Assembly (NCBI RefSeq): GCF_900101615.1
Contig: NZ_FMZX01000001.1
Coordinates: 186,001-250,000, forward strand
Direction: 5' to 3'
Source: Belnapia rosea
GTDB lineage: Bacteria; Pseudomonadota; Alphaproteobacteria; Acetobacterales; Acetobacteraceae
Length of the DNA: 64,000 nt
Shown here: one piece after another, positions 27,179 to 36,004 of the stretch
Layout: each line of letters opens with the position of its first letter
Position numbering within the stretch: position 1 is the first letter of the stretch
Translations under genes and position numbers: made by a program
The notes under the pieces: model-generated
Database searches by the model: none
What the model saw: only the letters and a program-made list of their open reading frames with translations
What the model was told of the DNA's origin: nothing

Positions 27179-28309
27179 ATGACCCCCAAGGTCTCCCGCT
27201 TCCTGCGCGATGTCGCGCCGGCCACACCCTGCCTCGTCCTCGACGTTGATCGGGTCGAGGAGAATTACCGCCGGCTGATGGCCGCGCTGCCGCTCGCCCG
27301 CATCTACTATGCGGTGAAGGCAAACCCGGCCGCGCCGGTGCTGGAGCGCCTGTCGGGGCTCGGCTCCTCCTTCGATGCCGCGAGCTTCGAGGAGATCGAG
27401 GCCTGCCTCGCCGCCGGTGCACGGCCGGAGGCGATCAGCTATGGCAACACCGTCAAGAAGGAGAGCGCCATCCGCGCGGCCTATGCCGCCGGCGTGCGCA
27501 TGTTCGCCTTCGACAGCGAGGCGGAGCTGCGCAAGCTCGCCCGCAGCGCCCCCGGCGCGCGCGTCTATTGCCGCATCCTGGTCGGCAATGTCGGCGCCGA
27601 GTGGCCGCTGTCGAAGAAGTTCGGCTGCGAGCTGGAGATGGCGCGGGAGTTGATGATCCTGGCCGGCGAGCTCGGCCTCGACCCCTTCGGCCTCAGCTTC
27701 CATGTCGGCAGCCAGCAGACGCGGACCGATGCCTATGAGGCGGCGATCGCCAAGGTCGCCATGCTCTTCACCGACCTGCGCGATGCGGGCGTGAAGCTGC
27801 GCATGGTCAATCTCGGCGGCGGCTACCCCGTGCGCTACCGCTCCGAGGTGCCGGAGATCGACGATTTCGGCGCCGCCATCATGGGCGCGATGGCCGAGCA
27901 TTTCGGCAACGCGCTGCCGGATATCGTCATCGAGCCGGGCCGCTTCATCGTCGGCGATGCCGGCGTGGTCAGCGCCGAGGTGGTGCTGGTTTCGCGCAAG
28001 GCGAAGGATGATCCGGTGCGCTGGGTCTATCTCGATATCGGCCGCTTCGGCGGGCTGGCCGAGACCGAGGGTGAGGCGATCAAATACGCCTTCCGCACGC
28101 CGCATGACGGCAGCGTGGATGGTCCCGTGACCATCGCCGGCCCGACCTGCGACAGCACGGACACGCTCTACGAGAAGTCCAACTACCGCCTGCCCCTCGC
28201 CCTCGACAGCGGGGATCGGGTGGAGCTGCTGTCCACGGGCGCCTATGTAACCACCTATGCCAGCCAGGCCTTCAACGGCTTCCGTCCGCTGGCCGAGCAC
28301 TACGTCTGA
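27179..28309 (+). CDS. Ornithine/lysine decarboxylase, type III (alanine-racemase fold)
   Basis: PLP enzyme of 376 aa that decarboxylates ornithine (possibly also lysine or DAP) to putrescine, the start of polyamine synthesis. Family motifs are complete: the PLP lysine in IYYAVKANPAAPVL, LSFHVGSQ, LGGGYPVRY, IEPGRFIVG and the substrate-specificity loop GPTCDSTDTLYEK, where the Cys and Asp take part in catalysis. AAGGA lies 7 nt before the ATG at 27179. The speF-like leader upstream suggests control by polyamine or ornithine levels. The Lrp-type regulator downstream is 44 bp away. Ornithine is the likeliest substrate; dual specificity cannot be excluded. Confidence 0.92.
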   Translation: MTPKVSRFLRDVAPATPCLVLDVDRVEENYRRLMAALPLARIYYAVKANPAAPVLERLSGLGSSFDAASFEEIEACLAAGARPEAISYGNTVKKESAIRAAYAAGVRMFAFDSEAELRKLARSAPGARVYCRILVGNVGAEWPLSKKFGCELEMARELMILAGELGLDPFGLSFHVGSQQTRTDAYEAAIAKVAMLFTDLRDAGVKLRMVNLGGGYPVRYRSEVPEIDDFGAAIMGAMAEHFGNALPDIVIEPGRFIVGDAGVVSAEVVLVSRKAKDDPVRWVYLDIGRFGGLAETEGEAIKYAFRTPHDGSVDGPVTIAGPTCDSTDTLYEKSNYRLPLALDSGDRVELLSTGAYVTTYASQAFNGFRPLAEHYV

Positions 28310-28353
28310 TTCTTTCCGTTCCCAAGGTTGCTTCGGGCGCATAGTCTTGCGTC

Positions 28354-28818
28354 ATGGATGAGATCGACAGGAACATCACCGTCGCGCTGCAACTCGATGG
28401 CAGCGCGGGGTTGGCGGAGCTGGCGAAGGTGGCGGGGCTTTCGGTCTCCGCCACCGCGGAACGGGTCAAGCGGCTGGAGGAGCGCGGCGTCATCCGCGGC
28501 TGGCGCGCCGATATCGACCCCGTCGCCGCCGGCTGCCCGCTGCTCGTCCATATCCTCGTCACCGTCGCTCCGGGCCGGGACGAAGCCGCCTTCCGCAAGG
28601 CGATGCGGCGGCAGGATGCGGTGCTGGAATGCCACGCCATCACCGGCGACTGGACCTATCTGCTGAAGGTGCGGCTGGCCGACCTGCCCGCCCTCGACGC
28701 CTTCCTCAATGACGAGCTGCGGGCGCAATCCGGCGTGCAGCGGGTGGAGACGCTGCTGGCGATCGCCACGGTGAAGGAAACCTCCATCCTGCCCGTCGCG
28801 CCGGCGACGGAGGAATAG
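28354..28818 (+). CDS. Lrp/AsnC-family transcriptional regulator
   Basis: A 154-aa feast/famine regulator. The N-terminal helix-turn-helix (residues about 1-50) has LAKVAGLSVSATAERVKRLE, and the C-terminal RAM ligand-binding domain (about 60-140) has HAITGDWTYLLKVR. Members bind amino acids and form octamers on DNA. It directly follows ornithine decarboxylase, so it may sense ornithine or a related amino acid and control that gene; this is inference. It converges with a lipoprotein gene. Confidence 0.9.
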   Translation: MDEIDRNITVALQLDGSAGLAELAKVAGLSVSATAERVKRLEERGVIRGWRADIDPVAAGCPLLVHILVTVAPGRDEAAFRKAMRRQDAVLECHAITGDWTYLLKVRLADLPALDAFLNDELRAQSGVQRVETLLAIATVKETSILPVAPATEE

Positions 28819-28843
28819 GCCCCGCCGGCCCCGAGGCCCGGGC

Positions 28844-29692
28844 TCAGAGCCCGGTCTCGAAGCCAGAGGCGGCGGAGCGTTCGGCGAGGTCGAGGCTCTC
28901 GGCGAAATTGTCCCGCTTGGCGAGGTTGCTGGCCGCCAGTTCGCGCAGCTCCCGGCCGGGGCCCGTACCCTCCGCCACCGGTGCCCGGCGCGCCTGAAGC
29001 AGGGTGAAGCCGCCTGACTGGGCATAGCCCTGGGCGCCGATCCCGGCATCGATATAGGCAAATCCACCGGTCGATGGGCGCAGCGAGACCTCGGTGCCCG
29101 CCGCGACCCGGCCGACCTGTGGGGCACCGAGATCGGGCCGCAGCCTGAGCGCGATGGGGGCGGAGGCCACCGCGCGGGCCGGTGCCTCGCGCGCCGCACG
29201 CTCGGCGAGGAGGGCGGCATTCGTGCCCGGGGCCAGGCGCTCCACCGCCGCTTCGATTCGGGTGCTGCGCTCGGTCAGGCGGTTGCGGAATTGCCGGGCG
29301 CGGGCCAGGTCGCCGTTCACATGCCCGCTCGCCCTGGCCAGGCGCCGCGAGGCCTCGGCGGAGCGGATCGCCCCGCTGGCGGCATCGGCCCGGATCACCC
29401 GCACCTCCGTCCAGCGGCAATAGAGCAGGGCGTCGAAGGCGATCTGCAGCCGCTCGAGCGCGGCATTCTCCCGGCGCAACTCGGCCGCGAGCTCCGCCGC
29501 GCCCGGCGGGTCCTGGCGGCGCGGCGGCTCGCCGAGGAGATCGCCTGCCGAGACGAAGACGACGACCTGCGGCCCGCAGGAATCGGCCGGATCGGCGCCT
29601 GTCACCCTTGGTGGCGAGGCCGGCGCGGGCGGGCGCGGGATGCAGCCGGCCGCTCCCAGCGCGAGGAGGCCGAGAAGCGCGGGCCGCAGCAC
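28844..29692 (-). CDS. Putative lipoprotein with SH3-like domain
   Basis: A 282-aa envelope protein. The N-terminus MLRPALLGLLALGAAGC is a lipoprotein signal with the lipobox GAAGC. Residues about 45-170 are helical and Arg/Ala/Glu rich (probable coiled coil, ERLQIAFDALL). Residues about 175-230 look like a bacterial SH3 repeat, with LRLRPDLGAPQVGRVAAGTE and GYAQSGGFTLL. SH3-like repeats in lipoproteins often bind cell-wall peptides. It lies 6 bp downstream of the family-5 binding-protein gene on the same strand. The function is unknown. Confidence 0.75.
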   Translation of the reverse strand: MLRPALLGLLALGAAGCIPRPPAPASPPRVTGADPADSCGPQVVVFVSAGDLLGEPPRRQDPPGAAELAAELRRENAALERLQIAFDALLYCRWTEVRVIRADAASGAIRSAEASRRLARASGHVNGDLARARQFRNRLTERSTRIEAAVERLAPGTNAALLAERAAREAPARAVASAPIALRLRPDLGAPQVGRVAAGTEVSLRPSTGGFAYIDAGIGAQGYAQSGGFTLLQARRAPVAEGTGPGRELRELAASNLAKRDNFAESLDLAERSAASGFETGL

Positions 29693-29698
29693 CGGCGC

Positions 29699-31279
29699 CT
29701 ACTCCGCCCGCACCGCCATGGCGGTGGTCCGCTCGTCCATCCGTGCCTCGTAGCGCAGGCCGCGGCGCAGCGCCCAGGAATTCACCAGCTGGAAGAGCGG
29801 GATGATGGCGACATCATCCGTCACCGTTTTCACCGCCTCGCGCAGCATCCTCTCGCGGGCCGCGTCGTCGATGGTAGCGGCGGCGCGGCTGGTGAGGTCG
29901 TCGAGCGCCGGGTTGGAATAGCGGCCGCTGTTGCTGGCGCCGGTCCGCCGCTCGCGATCGAAGGTGCCGAGGATGTTGACCAGCGCATAGCTCGCCTCGC
30001 CGGTCACGCTGCCCCAGCCCGAGAGGCGGATGGCGTATTCCTGCCGGTTGGAGCGCTGCGAGAAGCTGGCCCAGGGCACCGCCTCCACCTCGGTGCGGAT
30101 GCCGACGCGGGTGAACATCTGCGCCACCGCCTGCGCGGTCTTGCTGTCATTCGGGTAACGGTCGTTCGGGCTGTGCAGGGTCATGCGGAAACCCTGCGGG
30201 AAGCCCGCCTCGGCCAGCAGGCGCTTGGCACCGTCCGGGTCGAAGGCGGTCGGGCGGACATCCGGGTTGTAGCCGAAGGTCCCCTCGGGCAGCCATTGCC
30301 CGGTGGGCTGGGCGGTGCCCTCCATCACCCGGTCCGACAGCGCCTGGCGGTTGATCGCCATGGACAGCGCGCGGCGGATGCGCAGGTCGTTGAAGGGGTT
30401 CGCCGCCAGCGGCTTGCCTTCGTTGTCGCTGACGAAGGGCACGTCGCGCTGCCGCGAATGGTCCATCACCAGGTAGATGAGGCGCAGGCCCTGGATCTCG
30501 GAGACGGTGACCTTCGGGTCCCGCTTCATGCGGTTGAGGTCGGTCGAGGGCACCTGGTCGATCAGATCCACGTCGCCGGCCAGCAGCGCGGCCGTGCGCG
30601 CGCCGTCATTGCCGATGAAGCGGTAGTTCACCCGCGCCCAGGGTTCGCGCTCGCGGAAATAGGCCTCGTTCCGCACCAGCTCGGTCCGGTCGCCGGAGCG
30701 GTAGGCGACGAGGCGATAGGGGCCGGTGCCGATCGCCGCCTTGCCGCTGTTGAAATCCTCGGTGCCGGCACCCTCCGCGGCATGGCGGGCGATGATGGCG
30801 ACGGAGGCGAGCTCGGTCGGCAGCAGCGGGTGCGGCCGCGCGGTGTGGAAGCGGATGGTCAGCGGGTCGATGACCTCGACGCGCTCGATGGCGCGGACGA
30901 AGCCGCCGAAGCCGCCCGGGCTGCCCGGAACGTTCGGCGCGCGTTGGATGGTGAAGGCAACATCCTCGGCGGTGAAGTCGCGCCCGTCATGCCACTTCAC
31001 GCCCGGCCGCAGCTTGAACTCCCACACCGTGTCGGACACCACGCGCCAGCTCTCGGCGAGGCCCGGAAAGGGCTGCGCCCGCGCATCCCGCTCCACCAGA
31101 CGGTCGAAGATGTGCAGCGACAGGCTGTTGTTCGGCGAGGCGTTGTAGAAATGCGGGTCGATGGAGGTGACCGCCCCGCCGATGCCGATATTGAGCGTGG
31201 TGTCCGCAGTCTGCGCCCAGGCCGGTGCGCTGAACATCAGGGCGGCCAGGCCAAGGCCGGGGGTGAGGCGAAGGGTCAT
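29699..31279 (-). CDS. ABC transporter substrate-binding protein, family 5 (copy A)
   Basis: A 526-aa periplasmic peptide/nickel-type binding protein. It has a signal peptide (MTLRLTPGLGLAALMFSAPA, then WAQ) and an SBP-family-5 fold. The order GGAVTSIDPHFYNASPNN, then GLAESWRVVSDTVWEFKLRP and HDGRDFTAEDV, is diagnostic. GGAG lies 7 nt before the ATG at 31279. It is divergent from a closely similar binding protein (copy B, 31559) that heads a complete ABC operon. Copy A has no permease genes of its own and may share that transporter. Confidence 0.9.
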   Translation of the reverse strand: MTLRLTPGLGLAALMFSAPAWAQTADTTLNIGIGGAVTSIDPHFYNASPNNSLSLHIFDRLVERDARAQPFPGLAESWRVVSDTVWEFKLRPGVKWHDGRDFTAEDVAFTIQRAPNVPGSPGGFGGFVRAIERVEVIDPLTIRFHTARPHPLLPTELASVAIIARHAAEGAGTEDFNSGKAAIGTGPYRLVAYRSGDRTELVRNEAYFREREPWARVNYRFIGNDGARTAALLAGDVDLIDQVPSTDLNRMKRDPKVTVSEIQGLRLIYLVMDHSRQRDVPFVSDNEGKPLAANPFNDLRIRRALSMAINRQALSDRVMEGTAQPTGQWLPEGTFGYNPDVRPTAFDPDGAKRLLAEAGFPQGFRMTLHSPNDRYPNDSKTAQAVAQMFTRVGIRTEVEAVPWASFSQRSNRQEYAIRLSGWGSVTGEASYALVNILGTFDRERRTGASNSGRYSNPALDDLTSRAAATIDDAARERMLREAVKTVTDDVAIIPLFQLVNSWALRRGLRYEARMDERTTAMAVRAE

Positions 31280-31558
31280 GGGTGTCTCCAGGATCGGGCA
31301 GGAGACTACCGGCCGTTGCGGCCTCCGCCAACGGCTGGCATCCGCCTTGCGAGCGTGCGACCCCGTGGCATCAATGGCAAGGGAGGTGGCTCTGCGCTGC
31401 ACGCATTCGCGCCAACCCCGCCCGCGCCTGCCGCAACCCTGGGCGTCCCGCCCGAATCCTGACCGTCTGTGCCGCCTGCTTGCGGCCCTTGGCGGGAAGC
31501 TGGCGAGAGGATGACCGGAATGCTAGGTTTTCAGCCGCTGGGGCTTCCGAGGGACATA
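31280..31558. promoter_or_regulatory. Divergent promoter region between two binding-protein genes
   Basis: A 279-bp region separates copy A (minus) and copy B (plus), so both promoters should lie here. I saw no clear -35/-10 pair or strong dyad. It holds short frames only. Confidence 0.4.
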
Positions 31559-33148
31559 ATGACTGGAATTCGTCACGCGGCCGGTCTGGCCGCTGGTCTG
31601 GCAATTGCCGGCCTGGCCTTGGGGCCTGCCGCGGCGCAGACCCTCACCATGGGAGTCGGCGCTCCGGTCACCTCCATCGACCCGCATTATCACCAGCTCT
31701 CGCCCAATACGGCGGTGGCCGGGATGATCTTCAGCGCGTTGACGGCGACGGACGGCCGTGCCCGCATCGTCCCCGACCTCGCCGAGAGCTGGCGGCCGAT
31801 CTCCGATACGGTCTGGGAGTTCAAGCTGCGGCAGGGCGTCACCTTCCATAACGGCTCGCCCTTCACCGCCGAGGATGTTGCCTTCACCTTCGAGCGGGTG
31901 CCGAAGGTGCCCAACTCGCCCTCCTCCTACGCCATCTACACGCGGCCCATCACGCGGGTGGAGATCGTCGACAGCCATACGCTGCACCTGCACACGGCCG
32001 TGCCCTATCCGCTGATGCCGACCGACCTCGCCAGCGTCATGATCCTCGATCGGGAGACTCATGCGACGGCGACGACCGAGGGCTTCAATGCCGGCCCGAT
32101 GGCGATCGGCACCGGCCCCTTCCGCATGGTCAGCCACCGCAACGGCGACCGCATCGAGTTCGAGCGCAACAGCACCTATTTCGGCACCCAGCCGGCCTGG
32201 GCGCGGGTCAACTACCGCATGATCACCAATGACGCGGCCCGCACCGCGGCCCTGCTCGCCGGCGATGTCGATGTCATCGATCAGGTGCCAACCAGCGACC
32301 TCGCCAAGCTGCGCGGCGATCAGCGGCTGACCCTGGCCGAGACCACCGGCCTTCGCCTCATCTTTCTCGGCCTCGACCATATGCGCGAGGATGCCTCGCC
32401 CTTCGTCACCGACAACGAAGGCAAGCCGATCGCGCGCAACCCGCTGAAGGATGTCCGCGTCCGCCGCGCGTTGTCCATGGCGATCGACCGCGGCGCGATC
32501 ACCGAGCGGGTGATGGAGGGCGCCGCCATCCCGGCCGGGCAATTCCTCCCCGAGGGGAGCTTCGGCTATGTCCCCGGGCTGAACCCGCCCCGGCCCGACC
32601 CCGAGGCGGCGCGGAAGCTGCTGGCCGAGGCCGGCTATCCGCAGGGTTTCCGCATCACCCTGCACGGGCCGAACGACCGCTACCCGAACGATGCGCGCAT
32701 CATCCAGGCCATCGGCCAGATGTGGACCCGCGCCGGCATCCGCACCGCGGTCGAGGCGCAGCCCTGGACCACCTTCGTCGGCCGCGCGGCGCGGCAGGAG
32801 CTGTCGGCCTTCCTGATCGGCTGGGGCACCAGCTCCGGCGAGGCCTCGAACCCGCTGCGCAACCTCACCGCCACCTTCGACCGCGAGAAGGGCTACGGTG
32901 CCTCGAATCGCGGCCGCTACTCCAACCCCGAGGCGGACCGCATCCTGGAGCAGGCCATGCGCGAGCTGGATGACGCCAGGCGCGAGGCCCTGCTGCAGCA
33001 GGCGACGCGCGTCGTCTTCGAGGATGTCGGCATCGTGCCGATGCATATCCAGAGGAATGCCTGGGCCATGCGCCGCGGCTTCGCCATGGAGGCCCGGGCC
33101 GATGAGCTGACGCGCGCGCAGGACGTGCGCCCGGCTGCCGCCCGATGA
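31559..33148 (+). CDS. ABC transporter substrate-binding protein, family 5 (copy B)
   Basis: A 529-aa periplasmic binding protein with signal peptide (HAAGLAAGLAIAGLALGPAA, then AQ). The layout is nearly the same as copy A: VTSIDPHYHQLSPNTAV, PDLAESWRPISDTVWEFKL and FTAEDVAFTFERVPKVPNSP. GAGGG precedes the ATG at 31559 with good spacing; the frame is open further upstream without a ribosome site. It captures a peptide, opine or similar solute for the DppBCDF-like machinery encoded immediately downstream (4-nt overlap with the first permease gene). The true ligand is unknown. Confidence 0.92.
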   Translation: MTGIRHAAGLAAGLAIAGLALGPAAAQTLTMGVGAPVTSIDPHYHQLSPNTAVAGMIFSALTATDGRARIVPDLAESWRPISDTVWEFKLRQGVTFHNGSPFTAEDVAFTFERVPKVPNSPSSYAIYTRPITRVEIVDSHTLHLHTAVPYPLMPTDLASVMILDRETHATATTEGFNAGPMAIGTGPFRMVSHRNGDRIEFERNSTYFGTQPAWARVNYRMITNDAARTAALLAGDVDVIDQVPTSDLAKLRGDQRLTLAETTGLRLIFLGLDHMREDASPFVTDNEGKPIARNPLKDVRVRRALSMAIDRGAITERVMEGAAIPAGQFLPEGSFGYVPGLNPPRPDPEAARKLLAEAGYPQGFRITLHGPNDRYPNDARIIQAIGQMWTRAGIRTAVEAQPWTTFVGRAARQELSAFLIGWGTSSGEASNPLRNLTATFDREKGYGASNRGRYSNPEADRILEQAMRELDDARREALLQQATRVVFEDVGIVPMHIQRNAWAMRRGFAMEARADELTRAQDVRPAAAR

Positions 33149-34119
33149 CCGCCTTCCTCCTCCGCCGCCTGATCCAGGCGGCCGCCGTCGTCCTCGTGAT
33201 GTCGCTGCTGGTCTTCCTCGGCGTCTTCGCCGTGGGCGACCCGGTGGAGATCCTCATCAGCCCCGAGGCCGACCAGTTCGAACGCGAACGAGCGATCAAG
33301 GCGCTCGGCCTCGACCTGCCGCTGTGGCGGCAGTACCTCGTCTTCCTCGGCAATGCGCTGCAGGGCGATCTCGGCCGCTCCTTCGTCTTCAACGAGCCGG
33401 CGCTGAAGCTCATCCTCGAGCGCATGCCGGCGACGCTCGAGCTCGCCATCGGCGCGACGCTCGCCGCGCTGATCATCGGCCTGCCGCTCGGCCTTTATGC
33501 CGGGCTCAGGCCGAACAGCGCGATGAGCAAGGGGATCATGGCGACCAGCATCCTCGGCTTCTCGCTGCCGACCTTCTGGGTCGGGCTGATGCTCATCATG
33601 GTCTTCGCCGTGCAGCTCGGCTGGCTGCCGAGCACCGGTCGGGGCGAGACCGTCACCATTCTCGGCATGCGCTGGTCCTTCCTCACCCGGGACGGCATCG
33701 CGCATCTCATCATGCCGGCGTTGAACCTCGCCCTGTTCAAGATCAGCCTCGTCATCCGCCTCACGCGCGCCGGCGTGCGGGAGACGATGCTGATGGATTA
33801 CGTGAAATTCGCCCGCGCCAAGGGCCTCAGCCCGGCCCGCGTCACCTTCGTCCACGTCTTCAAGAACATCCTGATCCCGGTCGTCACCGTGGTGGGCCTC
33901 GAATTCGGCGGCACCATCGCCTTCTCCGTGGTGACGGAAAGCGTCTTCGCCTGGCCGGGCATGGGCAAGCTCATCATCGACAGCATCAACGTGCTCGATC
34001 GGCCGGTGATGGTCGCCTACCTGATGATGATCGTGCTGCTCTTCATCACCATCAACCTGCTGGTCGACATCACCTACTCCCTGCTCGATCCCCGGGTGCG
34101 GCTGGAGAGCAAGTCATGA
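33145..34119 (+). CDS. ABC transporter permease, DppB/OppB type
   Basis: Inner-membrane permease of 324 aa with about six helices. It opens TAFLLRRLIQAAAVVLVMSL, the usual DppB N-terminal helix, and has a cytoplasmic loop close to the family motif in LMDYVKFARAKGLSPARV (EAA loop), then VTVVGLEFGGTIAFSVVTES. It overlaps the binding-protein gene and the next permease gene by 4 nt each, so all three are translationally coupled. It forms the pore with the DppC-like protein. Confidence 0.93.
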   Translation: MTAFLLRRLIQAAAVVLVMSLLVFLGVFAVGDPVEILISPEADQFERERAIKALGLDLPLWRQYLVFLGNALQGDLGRSFVFNEPALKLILERMPATLELAIGATLAALIIGLPLGLYAGLRPNSAMSKGIMATSILGFSLPTFWVGLMLIMVFAVQLGWLPSTGRGETVTILGMRWSFLTRDGIAHLIMPALNLALFKISLVIRLTRAGVRETMLMDYVKFARAKGLSPARVTFVHVFKNILIPVVTVVGLEFGGTIAFSVVTESVFAWPGMGKLIIDSINVLDRPVMVAYLMMIVLLFITINLLVDITYSLLDPRVRLESKS

Positions 34120-35027
34120 GCACCACCATCGCCGCCGCGCCGCCGGTCCCGAAGGTCGAGACGCCGCTCCAGCGCTTCGTCTCGGAATTCGTCGCCTCCC
34201 GCATCGCGCTCTTCGGCCTCGTTGTCTTCCTGGCGATCGTCGCCATCGCGGTGCTGGCGCCCTGGATCGCGCCGCAGAACCCCTATGACCTCGCCCAGCT
34301 CGACATCATGGACGGGCGCATGGAGCCGGGCACGGTCGGCGGCGCCGGCTTCACCTACTGGCTCGGCACGGATGACCAGGGGCGGGACATGCTCTCCGGC
34401 ATCATGTACGGGCTGCGCATCTCGCTCATGGTGGGCGCGGGCTCGGCCATCATCGCCTGCCTGGTCGGCGCCTCGCTCGGCATGCTGGCGGCCTATGCCG
34501 GCGGGCGGACCGACAGCCTCATCATGCGGCTGGTCGACCTCCAGCTCTCCTTCCCGGCGATCCTCGCGGCGCTGATGATCCTTGCCTTCCTCGGCAAGGG
34601 CATCCTCAACGTCGTCTTCGCCCTGGTCATCGTGGAATGGGCCTACTACGCCCGCACCGTCCGCGGCTCCGCCCTGGTGGAGCGGCGGCGGGAGTATATC
34701 GAGGCCGCGCAATGCCTGGCGCTGCCCACCCGGCGCATCATCTTCCGCCACCTGCTGCCGAACTGCCTGCCGCCGCTCATCGTCGTCGGCACCATGCAGG
34801 TGGCCCGCGCCATCGCGCTCGAGGCAACGCTCTCCTTCCTCGGCCTCGGCGTGCCGATCACCGAGCCCTCGCTCGGCCTCCTCATCTCCAACGGCTATGA
34901 GTACATGCTGAGCGGAAAGTACTGGATCAGCTTCTACCCCGGCATCGCCCTGCTGGTGACCATCGTCTCCATCAACCTGGTCGGCGACCAGTTGCGGGAT
35001 GTGCTGAACCCGAGGCTGAAGAAATGA
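34116..35027 (+). CDS. ABC transporter permease, DppC/OppC type
   Basis: A 303-aa inner-membrane protein. An N-terminal cytoplasmic segment precedes SRIALFGLVVFLAIVAIAVL, followed by the DppC-like HxLGTDxxGRD equivalent YWLGTDDQGRDMLSGIMYG. The EAA loop is YIEAAQCLALPTRRIIFRHL and the end is LVGDQLRDVLNPRLKK, all standard for the family. The start is fixed by a 4-nt overlap with the DppB-like gene, and the stop overlaps the first ATPase gene by 4 nt. Confidence 0.93.
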   Translation: MSTTIAAAPPVPKVETPLQRFVSEFVASRIALFGLVVFLAIVAIAVLAPWIAPQNPYDLAQLDIMDGRMEPGTVGGAGFTYWLGTDDQGRDMLSGIMYGLRISLMVGAGSAIIACLVGASLGMLAAYAGGRTDSLIMRLVDLQLSFPAILAALMILAFLGKGILNVVFALVIVEWAYYARTVRGSALVERRREYIEAAQCLALPTRRIIFRHLLPNCLPPLIVVGTMQVARAIALEATLSFLGLGVPITEPSLGLLISNGYEYMLSGKYWISFYPGIALLVTIVSINLVGDQLRDVLNPRLKK

Positions 35028-36004
35028 GCGCCCCTACCCTCGAGGTACGGAACCTCAAGACGCATTTCTTCACCCGCGCCGGCGTGGTGAAGGCGGTGGA
35101 CGACGTCTCCTTCACCGTCGAATCCGGCAAGGTGCTCGGCCTCGTCGGCGAGAGCGGGTCTGGCAAGACCGTCACCGGCTTCTCCATCCTCGGCTTGGTC
35201 GATGCCCCCGGCCGCATCGCCGGTGGGCAGATCCTGTTCAAGGGCCGCGACCTGGCGACGCTGCCGGAAGCCGAGATGCGGGGCCTGCGCGGCAACCGCA
35301 TCGCGATGATCTTCCAGGACCCGATGATGACCCTCAATCCGGTCCTGCGGATCGACACGCAGATGATCGAGACGGTCCAGGCGCATGCCAAGGTCAGCCG
35401 TGAGGAAGCCCGCCAGCGCTCGCGCGACGCGCTCGGGCAGGTCGGCATCCCGAGCCCGGACGAGCGGCTGAAGGCCTACCCGCATCAATTCTCCGGCGGC
35501 ATGCGCCAGCGCGTCGCCATCGCCATCGCGCTGCTGCACAAGCCCGACGTCATCGTGGCCGACGAGCCGACCACGGCGCTCGACGTCACCATCCAGGGCC
35601 AGATCCTCGCCGAGGCGCAGAAGCTCTGCGCCCAGTTCGGCACCGCCCTGGTCTGGATCACGCATGACCTCTCGGTCGTCGCCGGCCTCGCCGACGACAT
35701 CGCGGTGATGTATGCGGGCAAGGTGGTCGAGAGCGGGCCGGTGACGCAGGTGCTCGACGCCCCGCTGCATCCCTACACGCTCGGCCTCATCGGCAGCGTG
35801 CCCAGCCGCAACAAGCGGGGCGAACCGCTGCGGCAGATCCCCGGCATGACTCCCTCCCTGCTCAACCTGCCGGCCGGCTGCGCCTTCCGCTCCCGCTGCC
35901 CCCGCGCCGAGCCGGGCTGTGCGGAGCCACCGCCCATGGCGGAATACCGTCCGGGCCAGCATGCCCGCTGCATCCACCCGCATCAGGAGGCCGTCGCGGC
36001 ATGA
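35024..36004 (+). CDS. ABC transporter ATP-binding protein, DppD/OppD type
   Basis: A 326-aa cytoplasmic ATPase. Walker A is VGESGSGKTVTG, the signature is FSGGMRQRVAIA and Walker B is VIVADEPTTALDVT. The C-terminal oligopeptide-transporter extension carries CAFRSRCPRAEPGC, the Cys-rich motif that in homologues can bind an Fe-S cluster. It pairs with the DppF-like ATPase downstream to drive import. ATGA overlaps join it to both neighbours. Confidence 0.94.
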   Translation: MSAPTLEVRNLKTHFFTRAGVVKAVDDVSFTVESGKVLGLVGESGSGKTVTGFSILGLVDAPGRIAGGQILFKGRDLATLPEAEMRGLRGNRIAMIFQDPMMTLNPVLRIDTQMIETVQAHAKVSREEARQRSRDALGQVGIPSPDERLKAYPHQFSGGMRQRVAIAIALLHKPDVIVADEPTTALDVTIQGQILAEAQKLCAQFGTALVWITHDLSVVAGLADDIAVMYAGKVVESGPVTQVLDAPLHPYTLGLIGSVPSRNKRGEPLRQIPGMTPSLLNLPAGCAFRSRCPRAEPGCAEPPPMAEYRPGQHARCIHPHQEAVAA

